64,000 nt of DNA from Monosporascus cannonballus (GCA_004154925.1 QJNS01000057.1:124001-188000); one strand, 5' to 3'. Shown: positions 22,119-34,724, counted from the stretch's first letter. Numbers and translations: made by a program. Notes: a model not told the origin generated them from the letters alone.

Positions 22119-24582
22119 ATTTTCTAAATATTCTTTAAAAACGCGTAATTTATTTCAGTTAAAATTGTAAATAAGATAAGATTTCGTAAATACTTTTTTT
22201 AAATTATTTTATAACTTTATTTGTTATATTCTAATAATTTTAATTTTAGATTTTTTAAGAAACGTTATTTATATTAAAAATATTATTATAATATATTAGT
22301 TTAATTTACTAATTTTTAAAAGTATTATTTTAAATTATTATTTAGTTAGTTAAAAGCTATTTAAATAATAATAATTATAATACGTTAGAGTTTTTTAATA
22401 CCTGTTTTTATAATATTTTATTTTTTAAGTAATAAAATATTTATAACATTATTATATTTGTATTTATTATTAGTTCTAATTAAACATTAATTATTTTAGA
22501 ATTTGACTGATTAATAAAATATAAAACGAATTTTATTTAATTGATTTTTGCATTAATTTAAACTTTATATTAATATATGCATAGTTTTCTTAAAACTATA
22601 TTATAATATTTTTATAAAATAATATTAAAATATATCTTTTAATATCGATTTGGATAGAAATTTCGAAATAATTAACTTCGTATTAAGTTTTTCTATTAGT
22701 CTAAATAAAATTTCAACGCTTAATATTTATAACTATGTAAAGTTTTAATTTATATTTTTATAATATATTAATATTTTTAATAATATTTTATATAATATAA
22801 TTTCAGTTTCAAATTCTGTATTTTATTATTACGATATATTATTACGTCTTAATTCGTATTTCTAAAATAACGAAATTATTAACCGTTTTTATTATTACGT
22901 TTATCACCTCGCTTAAACTTTTATTTTTTATAGATTTTTTATTAATAATCTTATTTAACTTTTTTTCCATTTATTGAATATTATCGATATTTTTTCATAT
23001 AATATATTAAATTATTCTACTTATCGGTTTTACTGACGTAATTATATTTCGAATTATATTTTGTAAGTAATTTATAATTCTTTATTTTATTTAATAAAAT
23101 ACTTTTTTATATAATATATAATATTTTATTAGGCTTTTTCTAATTTATTACTTTTTAGTAAAGATTTTGAATACATTATTAACGTTTTTTAAAAATGTAT
23201 TTTTCTTACAAGATTTATAATAACTACCAATTAAAATTGAAAAATTATAAAAATCATTTCATAATATTTTTTTATAATATATTAAAATATCCTTTTACAG
23301 ATTATCAATTATAAAAATAATTTTTTTAAATAAATAATTGTTTTTAATTAATATCATAAATTTATTTATTTATCGATATCATTAAATTATCATTTCGTTA
23401 TATTTAATTTATTTAAAAAATTTAAATTCTATTTTATATATACATACGATTGATTAGTAAATATTTCTTTTAAATTATTATATATTAAGTATTTTCATCG
23501 TTTATAATATATTACGTATACTTTCTTATATTAGTTAAACATTTCGAAGTAAAACATTTGTTATTTATTTTAGTATTTTTTTAATTATAGGTTTAACGTA
23601 TACTATTATTTTTCGAATATCTTCTAAACTACTGTTTAAGTTTATCGTATTTTATATCGGATTTGTATCACAATAATCTTTGTTTTTATTAAACTTATAT
23701 TATATTAATATCTTTATTAGTATTTTTTAATTATGTTTAAATTATTGTTTTTCAATATAAATATCGGATTACTTTATCGTAATTCTTTATGCTTTCTTTA
23801 TAAATAGTTTAGTAATATCTTATTTTATTGTCATTATAATATTTAACTTAATTTTTATTTTTACGTTAAAGTATTTCGAATTTTATAAATTTTAAAACCG
23901 TATTATAATATATAAATACTATATTACTTATTTTCTTTAGTTCACCTATCAACTTTTATATTTTAAAATATAAAATGCTTTTCTATATATCATTCGTATA
24001 ATTTATTAGTAATATAATAATTTCGACATTATATCGATTTAAAGCTTTACATTTTAAAAATGTAAAAATTTTATTTTTAGCGTTATTTTTAAAGTTTTGT
24101 AAAATATATTAATATAAATATTTTCGTTATTATTATTCCATTATATTTTGATTATAAGAATTCTAAATATTATCGTGTATTTTCGAAATTACTTGTTTTA
24201 ATACAATTAAAAAATTTATTATACTATACGATTTTCACTAGGATTTTCTAATTTAACCTTTAATATATTTTCGAAATTAATATAATTGAGAAAAAATCTT
24301 TTAGTAAGTATTCCTTAGTTAATCTTTATATATTATCACTAATTCTTTATGATAAGTTTAAATTAATTAAAAATGATTTTCGTTAAAAAATCGTATTAGC
24401 AAAGTTTTTATTCGTGACTTTCTTAAATTCTTAAAAATATATTTTTGTTAAATGAAAACCTTTTGCACACTATTTTTTTTATTGTAAAATTAAAACCTTT
24501 CAGCATTAAACATCAATATATTTACTTATGTGAAATTTGATACAAATTATTATATTTAAAATTTAAACCTTTCAACTCTATA
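22119..24582 (-). pseudogene. O gag-pol, 5' half (RT start, protease, gag), decayed
   Basis: Begins with the second ATTTT duplication and then continues the RT region broken at 8712. It follows X (12290-13800, then 20561-21730) block by block, but no knuckle or protease motif survives clearly. This is one of the most AT-rich stretches of the window. Confidence 0.7.
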
Positions 24583-24945
24583 TTAAAATCACTTTTTTAT
24601 TAAAAAATAATATTTATTTCGTTAATTAATATATCTATTAAAATATTATAAGAGTTTAAATAATAAATATAATTACAAAATAGATTATATAATATCTAAA
24701 AACTTTTAAATATTGAAATTGTATTATAAGCTAAAATTATTTTAATTATAATAATAACAAACGTATATATCTTAATTCGGTTTACTAGATTATTACTAGT
24801 AAATTAGTAATTCGGCTTACTGGCTTATTATTAATAAGTTGGTAATCCGTTACGTAATCTAACCCACTTAGTCTAACCTATATAGCTTTCTTAGCTGTTC
24901 CTATTACGACCGTTTCTAGAGGTCGTGGCTTGTTAGAATGTGATA
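24583..24945 (-). repeat. 5' LTR of O, heavily mutated
   Basis: The left boundary is approximate: the first 60 bp match the LTR start only by position. From about 24640 (AGAGTTTAAATAATAAATATA) to CCGTTTCTAGAGGTCG...GTGATA the match is clear. Two core units. Confidence 0.7.
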
Positions 24946-25490
24946 CCAGTATCTATTAGATTTGCCAAGGACCTATTGGGTACCCATTGGATCTTGTCAA
25001 GGACTCACGAATACCTATTAGGTCCTTGGCGGCGATTATTTCCTAAATATTTCAAAATTATTTTTGAAGTTTTAATTTTAATATTACGATTACTTATATA
25101 GCAAAATTATATTATTTAATATTATTTATTTTTTTAACTTTTAATTAGTTATGCTTCAATTTTCAATGTTAATATATAATAAAAATATTATTATATTTAA
25201 CAATTTTATTTTTAAAATATTTTTTTTATTTCTTTACAGCGATGAGTTTTAATGTGTCCTTGGCATTACTCGCGGGTACCCGTGAGCCGTGGGTAATTTT
25301 CAATGGGTGGTTCTGTCAGCTAGCAGGGAGTGCTCTAGCACACCATATACGGAAGATTCCCTTTAATCGGAACATATATGTTCCGGGACTAGATTACCTT
25401 AAAGTGCAGTGTGCGTTCTAGAGCACCTGCAACTAGTCATCAATATACACACAACTGATATCCCTTATATCTGACAGGTTCTTTCCTCAC
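24946..25490. other. Non-coding island, left part
   Basis: No gene seen. 24946-25035 is GC-richer, with an inverted pair CCAAGGACCT (24965-24974) and AGGTCCTTGG (25020-25029) and an ATTGGATCTTG stretch like the core of the solo LTR at 25496, so it may be an LTR core remnant. 25036-25220 is AT-rich and featureless. 25221-25490 has near-normal base composition and a hairpin (25320-25436). Confidence 0.5.
25320..25436. repeat. Long imperfect inverted repeat with central palindrome
   Basis: Outer arms CTAGCAGGGAGTGCTCTAG and CTAGAGCACCTGCAACTAG, extended inwards by CACAC and GTGTG, frame a perfect 18-bp palindrome CGGAACATATATGTTCCG at 25368-25385. It could be a small MITE-like element or a cruciform-forming sequence. 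No copy seen elsewhere in the window. Confidence 0.55.
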
Positions 25491-25495
25491 CCTAG

Positions 25496-25828
25496 TGTGA
25501 CGGGTTTATGTTGGCAGGAGTATCGTGGGATTCTGAGCAATAGATATAGTAACTGGCCACGTCTCGTAATACCAAGGGAGTCTTGGGTAACGAAATGTTG
25601 TTGCAAGCTGCTGCTATCTAAATTATGGAAATAACGAAGGTATATATTCTACGTAGGCCAATTGGTTCCCCATTGGATCTTGAAGTTATCACAGATCCAA
25701 TCCCATTGGATGTAATTGGTTCTGTATGGATTCATTTGGATTTTGACGCCAAGAGAGATCCAAATCCCGTGACCTATTTGTGTGGATCCGACCGTTTCTG
25801 GCGGCCGATCTTGGCTTGGGTCGTAACA
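25496..25828 (-). repeat. Solo family A LTR, scarcely mutated
   Basis: 333 bp, TGTGACGGG to GGTCGTAACA, flanked by a perfect duplication CCTAG (25491-25495, 25829-25833), so it is a solo LTR left by recombination. About 43 bp near the start (the part with 'ggtttaaccaactatt') are missing. The core is different from the others: 'ccattggatcttg' and 'gatccaatcccattgg' units. It is almost free of RIP, and short open frames within it are not genes. Confidence 0.92.
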
Positions 25829-25833
25829 CCTAG

Positions 25834-26366
25834 AGAGAATGACCCTCACCTCCTGAGTATTGTACATCAAGACAAGTTAAAATAAAAGAAACAGAGCGCA
25901 AAGTGATAAGGAAGGAGAAGGTATAAGCAGAAAAGCCTCACGAAGAACAGTGGTATAGAAACAGGTTTATATCAACCAAAAGTAGCCTCGGACTCCATCA
26001 TAAACTTTGCACTACCCACCCACGCTAAAATTTTCATCTACGAATACCTACGTACCCCTGCTAACTACCCGTAGGTGGTTAACAAGGGTACGTAAGTAAA
26101 ATGAAATTACTTACGGATTAACCATCTATAAGTACACAAAATGCAAAATAATAAATTACTTATAAATATTGATTATATAAATATAATATAAATTAAACGT
26201 TATAAAGATAAAATATTTTATAATTTAAAGTTATATTTTATTAAACATTTTTAAAATATTAATTTTTATATTAAAACGTTTAATTAATATATTTTAATTT
26301 AATTATTAATGCCGAAAATAATACCGTATTAATCGATATATTAAATATTTTCCCAATTATTATCGT
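25834..26366. other. Non-coding island, right part
   Basis: No gene recognised. 25834-26100 has near-normal base composition and is purine-rich at 25870-25960; 26116-26366 turns AT-rich. The sequence continues after A3 at 33188. Confidence 0.5.
26049..26115. repeat. Two overlapping hairpins
   Basis: Arms 26049-26069 and 26074-26094 pair over 21 bp with three mismatches (TACGTACCCCTGCTAACTACC against its partner) around a 4-base loop. Then CGTAAGTAA (26091-26099) and TTACTTACG (26107-26115) pair perfectly. All three mismatches are of the C/T transition type. Not a terminator I recognise; possibly a small transposon end or palindrome. Confidence 0.6.
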
Positions 26367-26371
26367 TAACG

Positions 26372-26760
26372 TGTCATGACCCAACGAGCCACGGTTTCCA
26401 GAAACGGTCTGTTACAATCCAACCATAAATGCGCAGTAGGGCAAGTTACGTAATAGATCACCAACTCACTGGTGGTAAGCTAGTAAGCCGGATTACCAAC
26501 TTACTGGTAGTAAACCAATAAACCGGATTATTAACTTACTGGTAATAAATTTGTAAGCCGGATCAATATATATACGTTTATTATTTCTATAATTTAAATA
26601 ATTTTCGCTTATAATAAAATATCGTTATTTAAAAAAATTTTAATATTACGAAATATAATATGATTATTATATTATTTATCATAAAGTTTTACGATATTTT
26701 TATTAATATGAATTTATACAACTAAAATTTAATAATTAGTTGAATTACTTAGCCGTTATA
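26372..26760 (+). repeat. 5' LTR of A3 (three core units)
   Basis: Starts TGTCATGACCCAACG. The core has three units of 35 bp beginning AACTCACTGG, AACTTACTGG and AACTTACTGG (from 26462). The first 200 bp are much less mutated than the rest. Confidence 0.93.
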
Positions 26761-29700
26761 CGTTATAAATTTTTATATAATAGTACCGTCAAATTCTGAA
26801 TAATATCGCCGATAATATGTTTACTAGCAAATAGCTCAAATAACTTATTTACCAGGTCCTTGGTTATTCGAATATTGGAATAGAATCCGAAAAGGAAAAA
26901 GAAAAGCCTTGTCTTTCCCGTAAAAAAGTTTTTCGACGTTTGGATATTATAAACGAACATATCCTTTAGCTTAAGAAAAATAACAATAATTTTATGATAT
27001 TTTTTTAGGCCGTCTATAAAAAGCTTAAGAAAAAAAAGCTTCCGAAATTGGGAGGTTTTTTCGAATAAACCACGTTATTCAGCTAAATATTATTAAGGAA
27101 CCAGGAAAAGATTTTAAGCTTTTTAAGCCAGAACCTTTCAACGGAACTTCGATTAAGTTATAATTATTTTTAATTTAATACCGAATATATTTTAGATATT
27201 TTTTTATTCGATTTGTTATATTTATTATACGAATCGAATTCGTAATTGGATGGATTATCGGAAATACGGCCATTTAATTCGAATTTGTTATAAAAAATAC
27301 GTTATTTTATTAATTAAAAAAACGAAACCTAAAAATAATACGAATTTATAACGATTACGAATAATTCGAATAAGCGTTAATAAAGGTTTTCAGAATAATA
27401 TATAAAAAGATAAAAGCCGAAATGCAAATCTAGCAATTATAATAAAAAACATTAATATTTAGTTACGGCAATACGTTAATTTAGTTAGCCGCCAAATTAA
27501 ATTAGGGACAAAAAGTATTAATAACTAGGTTTTTTGACGGCCTAAAAAATATAAAAAAAGTTTTTCAAATTTAATCGGCCTAATTATATATTGGATTATA
27601 TCGTTATAGTAATTAAGATTAACGATCGATAATACGTTTGGCGTATTAAAAGCATTAAAAGAAAGAATAATAATAAATCCCGATATATAATTAATATTAA
27701 CGCTTTTCGACGTAATAATATTTTTCACGGTACGAAATTAGGACTTATAGAATTAGAAGCTATTTATAGGAAAAACTGGAATTAAACGAAATGTTATAAT
27801 TATAACAACATGGGATATAAAGCAGCATAATATAAAGTATTTAAGAAAACTCGTTAAGATGAGGGAAGACCAATATCTAAAAAATAATCCAGAAAAAATC
27901 AGAAAAACGAAAGCAAATTCATTAATATAAATTAGCTTAAGTATATACCAGGTCCCCTATAGCGAAAGGTCTAATAAGGAATGCGAAAAGCCAGAAAGCT
28001 GGCTTAATAAATATCGCGAGTATAATAAAAAGTATTATAAGAATAGTTACGCGAATACCAGGATTAAATAAAAAAAGTTTGTCCCGGAATACTTAATCGA
28101 TATAACAAAATGCATACCATATATTGTCGACGACGAAAATATCCTGATTACGAAAAATAGAAATAGTATATTTATAAACGAATTACCCGTATATATTATA
28201 AAAGTTTTAAGTTTCCAAACCGTACAGGAAATAATAAAAATAATAAATAATAATATCGCTATTTTCGATTTATAACCTTAGAAAATATTTAATAACTAGC
28301 TGAAACAAAAAGCTAGCCTAAAAAGGTAATATCTATAAAACAACCTTTTTTATTATTATTAATAATATAATTACTAAACGAAAAAGGAGTTAATCCAGCG
28401 TACGCTAAAAAGACATTGCCAAAACGTTATTACGGATTTTTATTTTTAGTTAGTATTTATTATAAACCTTTACGAAAGGAAGGTTATTAAGGAAGAAATA
28501 CGTTAATTTATAGAAAAACTTTAAAACAATAATCAAAATAACGCACAATAGGATATAGTTATAAATATAAAAAAATAATTTATTCGATAAAAAAAGAAAT
28601 TATAGCAGAATTAAAAGTAATTAATACAGTTCGAAAAAAAGGTACACCGGCAATAACGATAAATATAACAGCTTAACGCGGTAAACGAAAAAACTCAAAT
28701 AAGGTTTAACAAACTTAAACAAAAATTAAAAAAAAGGTTACCTGTAAGAAGGCCGTAAAATAACGAAACCCAGAAAAATTACAGGGAATTTCCGAAAAAG
28801 GCTTTAAATGCGGCGATAAAAGCCATTAATAATTTTATTACTTTAAATATACGAATCGAAACGTATTAATATACTGTAATAATAAATTACGGAACTTTGG
28901 GCGAAGATTATATTATATTACATATGGCTAATAAGTTTAAATTATTATGAAAATATAAGTTAAAACCTTTTATAATGACGAATATCAAAGGTTAAGAATT
29001 CGTTTACGATAACGGAAAAAATATACGTAAAATTAACTATTTCGAGATTTTTGTTTAAGGATGATACTAGATAATTAATTTCGATATCGTTGTATTTAGA
29101 AATTACGATATAATCTTAGGATTACTATAAGTACGTTAATATAGAATTTTGATTAATAGTAAGATTAGCTAAGTAAGGTTTGTCTTATACCTTATTAGTA
29201 GATAAAAAAAGAAAAAATTAAAATCTTAATATTCGATCGATAATAACGCCGAATATAGGCATAAGAATACAATAAAGACCTTATTACCCAAAGGGACAAA
29301 ATACAAGAAAAAAAACGAGTATTAAAGAAAAATACGAAGTATTATTATTATTATCAAAGTAAAACTAAAGCAATTAAATAACGACCTAGAATAATAGCAG
29401 CTCCAAAAGTTAAAAATTTAACTAATATGCTACCATAATACCATAGATGTAAGCAGCTTTTCAAAAAGAAGCTCGATACGAAATTACCAGAATATAACGA
29501 ATAAGACTATGAGATAATTTAAAAAAAAGGATATTCGACGAAATTTTACCTCATTTATAACCTTAATAAAGACGAATTACGTATTTTTAGAGAATACTTG
29601 AAAAATCGGTTACAGAAAAGATAGATTCGACTTTTAAAATTATTAGCAAAATATTTAATATTCATCGTATTAAAAAAAATAAAAAATTGTAATTTGTGGT

Positions 29701-32249
29701 TAATTATCGATAATTAAACGATATCACTATTAAAGCTCGAATACCATTATCCTTGATTACGGAAATAAAAAACCAATTTTATGGAACCAAATAATTTGTA
29801 ACATTCGATTTTAAAAATGGATATAATTTTATTAAAATCAAAAAGAGATACAAATAAAAAATAACCTTTAAAACGAAATACGGAGTATTTAAGTATTTGG
29901 TTATATTAATGGGATTTATAAACGTATCAGTAACGTTTTAAGGGATAGTAAATTATATGTTACGAAAATACCTCGATATTTTCGTTATATATTACCTCGA
30001 CGACATCTTTATATTTTTAGTAATAAAAAAAACATACGCAAAATTTATTTATAAAGTTGTTTAAGCTTTACAGAACGTAAAGTTATTTATTAACGCGGAA
30101 AAAAGTTAGTTTTATAAATAAGAAATAAAATATTTAGGAGATATTATTGCCTCAGAACATATTAGAATAAACCCTAAGAAAATCGCTATAATTACAGAAT
30201 AGCAAACGCCAATTACGGTTAAAAAAATACAGGCATTTTTTGGATTCGCCAATTATTACAAGAAGTTTATTCGAAACTTTAGCAAAAGAATTATACTCTT
30301 AACGAACTTTACGAAAAGAAAAGAATTTAAATGGACGCTAAATACGAAAAAGGTATTTTAGAATATTAAGGATACGATTATTAACGAATTAATATTAATT
30401 ATGTATAATTTAAATTATCCCGTTAAATTAAAAACAAATACTTCGGATTATACGTTAGGCGTAATAATCGGATAACGAAATAATTAAGGCAAATTATATC
30501 CTATTGTATTTTTTTCGTATAAATTAAAAAAATCGAACTGAATTACGATATTTCAAATAAGGAATTTATGGCTATTATTATAGCATTTCGAAAGTTTAGG
30601 TATTTTTTAAAGAGGAATTTATACCAAGTTAAGATTTATACGGATTATTAAAATCTTATCCGAATTATTATGACCAAGGAATTTACAGGACGATAATTTC
30701 GTTATGCGGAAAAACTGAAGAACTTTGACTTCGTTATTATTTATAAAAAAGGCCTAAAAAACGATAAAGTAAATATTTTAAGCAGGCGACTAAACCGTAC
30801 AGAAAAATTGATCAAAATTAGCTATATAATTTTCGATATTACTATAAAAAGATACTTATGCCCGTACCAGATTGCGATAATTCAAGCAGTACCTTTTAAG
30901 ATATACTAGAAGATCTAGTAATATAACGACGGTTTCCTAGAAAACCAGAAAACGGATAAGATACAAATTCTAAAGGAATATCAGAAAAGTCTAATACGAA
31001 ATATATACGAATATCAGTTATATGGATATCCAGAGATTTACAAAACCCTAGAACGATTTCGATATATATATTCTTTTTTTAAAATAAAATTAACGGTACG
31101 GAAATTCATACGGCAATACGATATTTACGTTAAAACGAGAATACGATAATATAAGCCACATGGAAAATTACAGCTATTATAAGTTGCAAAACGATTATAG
31201 TATTTAGTTATACTTAATTTTATTATTAAACCTTTTATATTAAAAAAAAGTCTAATTATAGAAATATACTACCATAATATTATCGTAATTATCGATCGAT
31301 TTACGAAATTTTCTTATTTTTTACTGTATTATAAAAACATAAACGCCGAACAAATAATATACATTTTTTTCAAACATATCTTTAACGTATACGGATTACT
31401 AATAGAAATTTTTTCAAATAAAGGATTATTATTCGCATCTAAATTTTGGCAAGGCCTTATAGTACAAATCGGCCTAAATTACAAGTTATTTAATGTATTT
31501 AAACCTTAAACGGATAAATAAAAAAACGAAGAAATTAAACTTTAAAAATTTATTTATAATGTTATATTAATTACAAATATAATAATTAGGTTAAGAAATT
31601 ATTAATCGTATAACCAACTTATAATATTAGTTATTACGAAAATATTAAAATAATATCAACGGATGCAAATTTTTGTTTTATTTCAGAAATTTAAAAAAAA
31701 TACGCAACGATAATTTAATTAATATTAAAACAATTCTGACGTTAGAATAATTACGATAATTATATCAGAAAATAAAAACAAAACTAAAATTCGTACGAAA
31801 TTAACTAAGCAAGTATTATAATTAAAAAAGGTTAAAAAAATCAACTTTCGAAAAAAGAAGAAATGGTTTTTCTTGTTACAAAAAAATTTAAACAAAACGA
31901 CCTAATAAAAAATTTTGATTTCAAATACATTGGTCGATATAAAATTATTAAAAATATCTTAGAAAATAATTATTAATTAAAACTTTTATCAAAAGTTAAA
32001 TTCTATCTAATTTTTTATATTTCTTTATTCGAATTAACAGCAATTATAATTAAAGTATATACGGCATAAAACAATATAAAAGTAAAAGACGAATAAGCAT
32101 ATAACGTGGAAAAGATTTTAAACATACGAAAATAAGATAGATTTACCCGGTACCTGATTAAATAGAAAAAGTACCCGGATTCCGAAAACATCTAAAAACC
32201 TGCTAAAAACTTTTTTAATACATAACGCCTAGTAAAAAGCTTTTACTAA
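26761..32249 (+). pseudogene. A3 gag-pol polyprotein, RIP-inactivated
   Basis: Gag starts near 26816 (ATGTTTACTAGC, matching the A4 ATG) and has a Lys/Glu-rich coiled-coil start. The CCHC knuckle at 27792-27833 reads CYNYNNMGYKAA-stop-Y: three of four metal ligands changed to Tyr. The protease Asp at 28885-28887 is Asn (NYG at 28885-28893). RT keeps YLDDI at 29993-30007. RNase H and integrase follow (about 30350-32000; VIIDRFTKFSYF near 31285). The chromodomain at 32106-32249 keeps YPDSEN. Stops are TAA/TAG throughout. Confidence 0.9.
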
Positions 32250-32700
32250 TAATAACAGAATCATTCGAAATAATGGTATTTTAATTTACCGTATTTCAAT
32301 TAATAACGTCCATTTTACTTAAAGCCCATATCTTAATTATAAACTTTAATTCCAATTATGCAAAGTCGTTGGAATCGTTTAAGGATTAAAGAACGCGATT
32401 AACAAGTTTCGCATCTTGGGATTAATAATGCTGGCGTTAACGGCGTATACGAAAAAAACGCGCAAAAACTTCGGACAAAAATTTTTCGGCCGTTAGCTTT
32501 TCCTTTTTTAATCTTTTCGATTTTGCAATATAACGATCAATTATAGAAATAGGGATTCCTGTTCCGTCGTACGAACGATTTCGACGAATATATTTTTTAT
32601 AACGAAAAACCCCGTCCAGTATTTGGTAATTAAATTATTAGATAAAATAAAAGAAATAAGGTATTGCGTTAAAATCTTTAAGTTTAATTAAATTAACTAA
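32215..32700 (-). pseudogene. Opposite-strand ORF of family A (A3 copy)
   Basis: Antisense frame matching the X copy: KLVNRVL followed by a stop and SLN, then a DVIN-like C-terminal part. The stop shared with other copies near the chromodomain is altered, so the end is uncertain. Function unknown. Confidence 0.45.
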
Positions 32701-32828
32701 GACAAATCGCTATTCGGATTTACAGAAATAACCCTTAAAAATATCGGAAAATATATTAAACGGATATAAGAAATTTACTAAAAGAAAAAGAAAATCTTAA
32801 AGGCAAGATTTATGGAAAAAGAAGATCG

Positions 32829-33182
32829 TATTATAACTTAACGAATTACGATTTCTAGAAACGGTTTGCCATAACCCAACCATAAGTGCGCAATAGGGCA
32901 GGTTACGTAATGGATTACTAACTCACTAGTAATAAGCTAATAAGCCGGATTATCAACTTATTGATAATAAGTTAATAAGCCGGATCAAAATATATACGTT
33001 TATTATTTCCATAGTTTAAATAATTTCAGCTTGTAATAAAATATCGTTACATAAAGTACCTTTAACATTACGAAATATAATATAATTATTATATCTATTA
33101 TTACAGAGTCTTCCGATACTTCTGCTAACATAAACCCGTACGACTAAGGTTTAATAGTTGGTTAAACCGCTTAGCCGTTACA
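32829..33182 (+). repeat. 3' LTR of A3 (two core units)
   Basis: 354 bp, TATTATAACTTAACG to TTAGCCGTTACA. It is exactly 35 bp shorter than the 5' LTR because it has two core units instead of three. Confidence 0.92.
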
Positions 33183-33751
33183 TAACGTCGATAAAAAGTA
33201 AATAATAAGTTTTATTTAAATATTAATATAATAATTATTTTATTTAATTTTTACATATAATTTCGAAATAATTCAGATTTTTCGTTAATTTAATTCAATA
33301 CGTTTCATTTTACTATTATTTTATTTTTTAATTACTTCTTTGAAATTCGAATTTATTAAGTTTTTCGTATTTATTTTCGTTATATATAAATTTACGTAAT
33401 TTTTGTAAATAAATAAAATCTGAAAATAAAATTGCAATATCCGAAAAAACTTCAAAAACTAATTAACTTTATTAGTTTAATTATATAATAAATAAATTAT
33501 AAATTTTAAAACATTAAAATATTATATTAGTTATAAAAGTAATATGAATTAATATATATATGTATAATACGAATATATTAATAATATATATAATAAAAAT
33601 AATTTTAATTATTTTTTGCAAATTGTATTAATTTATTATTAAAATTCAAAATCCGTTTTAATAAGTAAATATTAAGTAATTTTATATATAAAACGTTAAA
33701 ATATGGTTTTTAATATTAAAAAATTAAAATCATTTAATACTTACGGAGTTT
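33183..33751. other. AT-rich spacer without recognisable features
   Basis: Continues the sequence left of A3. About 85% A+T, with TA-rich runs near 33550-33600. No gene, RNA or repeat recognised. Confidence 0.5.
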
Positions 33752-34086
33752 TATAACAGCTAGACGATTTAACCAACTACTAAGTCTAAGTCGTACGGAT
33801 TTATATTAGCAGAACTATCGTGGAAATCTGAAGAATGAATACAATATCGTATCACGTCTCCTAATATTAAAAAGTGTTTTAAGTAACGATATTTTATTAC
33901 AAAATAAATCTATTTAAATTTATAGAAATAACGAACGTATTATATTTGATTCGTTTTACTTTATTAAGTCTCGCCTTTCGGGCTTTACGATAAATTCTGT
34001 CAAACTATTACATAATTCGACCTACATAGTTTATTCATTTTCTTATTACGACCGTTTCCGAGGCCGCAGCCTATTAAGTTTTAATA
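33752..34086 (-). repeat. 3' LTR of X2
   Basis: 335 bp, TATAACAGCTAGACG to AAGTTTTAATA in plus-strand reading. Its core (about 33945-34010) is shorter and different (TCTCGCCTTTCGGGCTTTACG) from X and A3. Confidence 0.87.
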
Positions 34087-34322
34087 CGATCTCCTTTTTT
34101 TATAATTTTCGTCTCGAAAACCTTTTTATAAGTTTTTCTTTACCATTATATCGGATCGTATTAAAAAACCGGTTAATCGAAAAATTAAGAAACGAAATAA
34201 CTTGCTTATATTTATTATTTTTCGCGCTATAAATATACTTATATATTCGTATTGCGTTTCGTTGCAGTTTATTATTTTGTTGTATTTTTTCGTCGGATTT
34301 TTTTTAGTACGAAAAATATTTA

Positions 34323-34724
34323 ATGCGGAACTAAGACTTTTACGACGTTAACGGCCTTTTTACTTTTTAACATGAAAAGCTCGTTTCCAACCACTATAAG
34401 GTTAAAACGAAATTTGAGAAAATTAAAAAAGAAATAGAATAAGCGTAAATTACGGTTCGCCGGCTTCGAAAACAAAAGAAATTATGAGCCGATCGTATGG
34501 CACGTATATTATTCCGAGGTCTCCAGTTTTTGGAAAAGTTAAAAAAGTTGAAACGTAAGAAGTGGGCCGAGATTACAGAGGCCGTATTAGTATCGTCTGC
34601 TGTTCCTTTCGATTAGTTCACTATTAAGCCCACGGATTAATCGATTATTAACTGAGTGGCCTTCGATTTTGCCGCTTTCAACGTTATTAGTGAAAACTTT
34701 TTAATAAACGTTAGGCGCCAATAA
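34323..34724 (+). pseudogene. Opposite-strand ORF of family A (X2 copy)
   Basis: From ATG 34323 to TAA 34722-34724, 134 codons with eight internal stops, each explicable by one C-to-T or G-to-A change at a Gln, Trp or Arg codon. Basic coiled-coil-like part (KFEKIKKEIE, VRRLRKQKKL, FLEKLKKLKRKKWAEI), then DW/NW-containing acidic tail (KPTD, SIIN, VAFDFAAFN) and a final RRQ. The clean region 34530-34610 encodes over 30 codons without a stop in an area where gag-pol is full of them. Function unknown. Confidence 0.55.

Larger units (their letters stand above)
5372..24945 (-). mobile_element. O: old minus-strand family A element, split by X
   Basis: Outermost and oldest layer of a three-level nest. 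Parts: truncated 3' LTR (5372-5568), pol 5569-8712, then after the X insertion RT remainder, protease and gag (22119-24582) and the 5' LTR ending at about 24945. Joining 8712 to 22124 restores continuity with the intact region of X at about 12270-12340 (shared ATTCTTT.AAAACGCGTAATT). It is the most heavily mutated copy. Confidence 0.82.
26372..33182 (+). mobile_element. A3: complete family A chromovirus
   Basis: 6811 bp between perfect duplications TAACG (26367-26371 and 33183-33187). LTRs 26372-26760 (389 bp) and 32829-33182 (354 bp). The flanks do not match any element, so this copy sits in unique AT-rich DNA. It shares the LTR core and antisense ORF subtype of X. Confidence 0.95.

Noticed and set aside
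25625..25885. Two overlapping open frames on opposite strands
   Set aside because: Both lie almost wholly in the solo LTR at 25496-25828; open because that LTR is little mutated, with no Shine/Kozak context, domain or conservation in other LTRs.
24946..26366. tRNA or rRNA genes in the less mutated island
   Set aside because: I looked for tRNA arms (GGTTCGAATCC-type loop) and rRNA core sequences and saw none.
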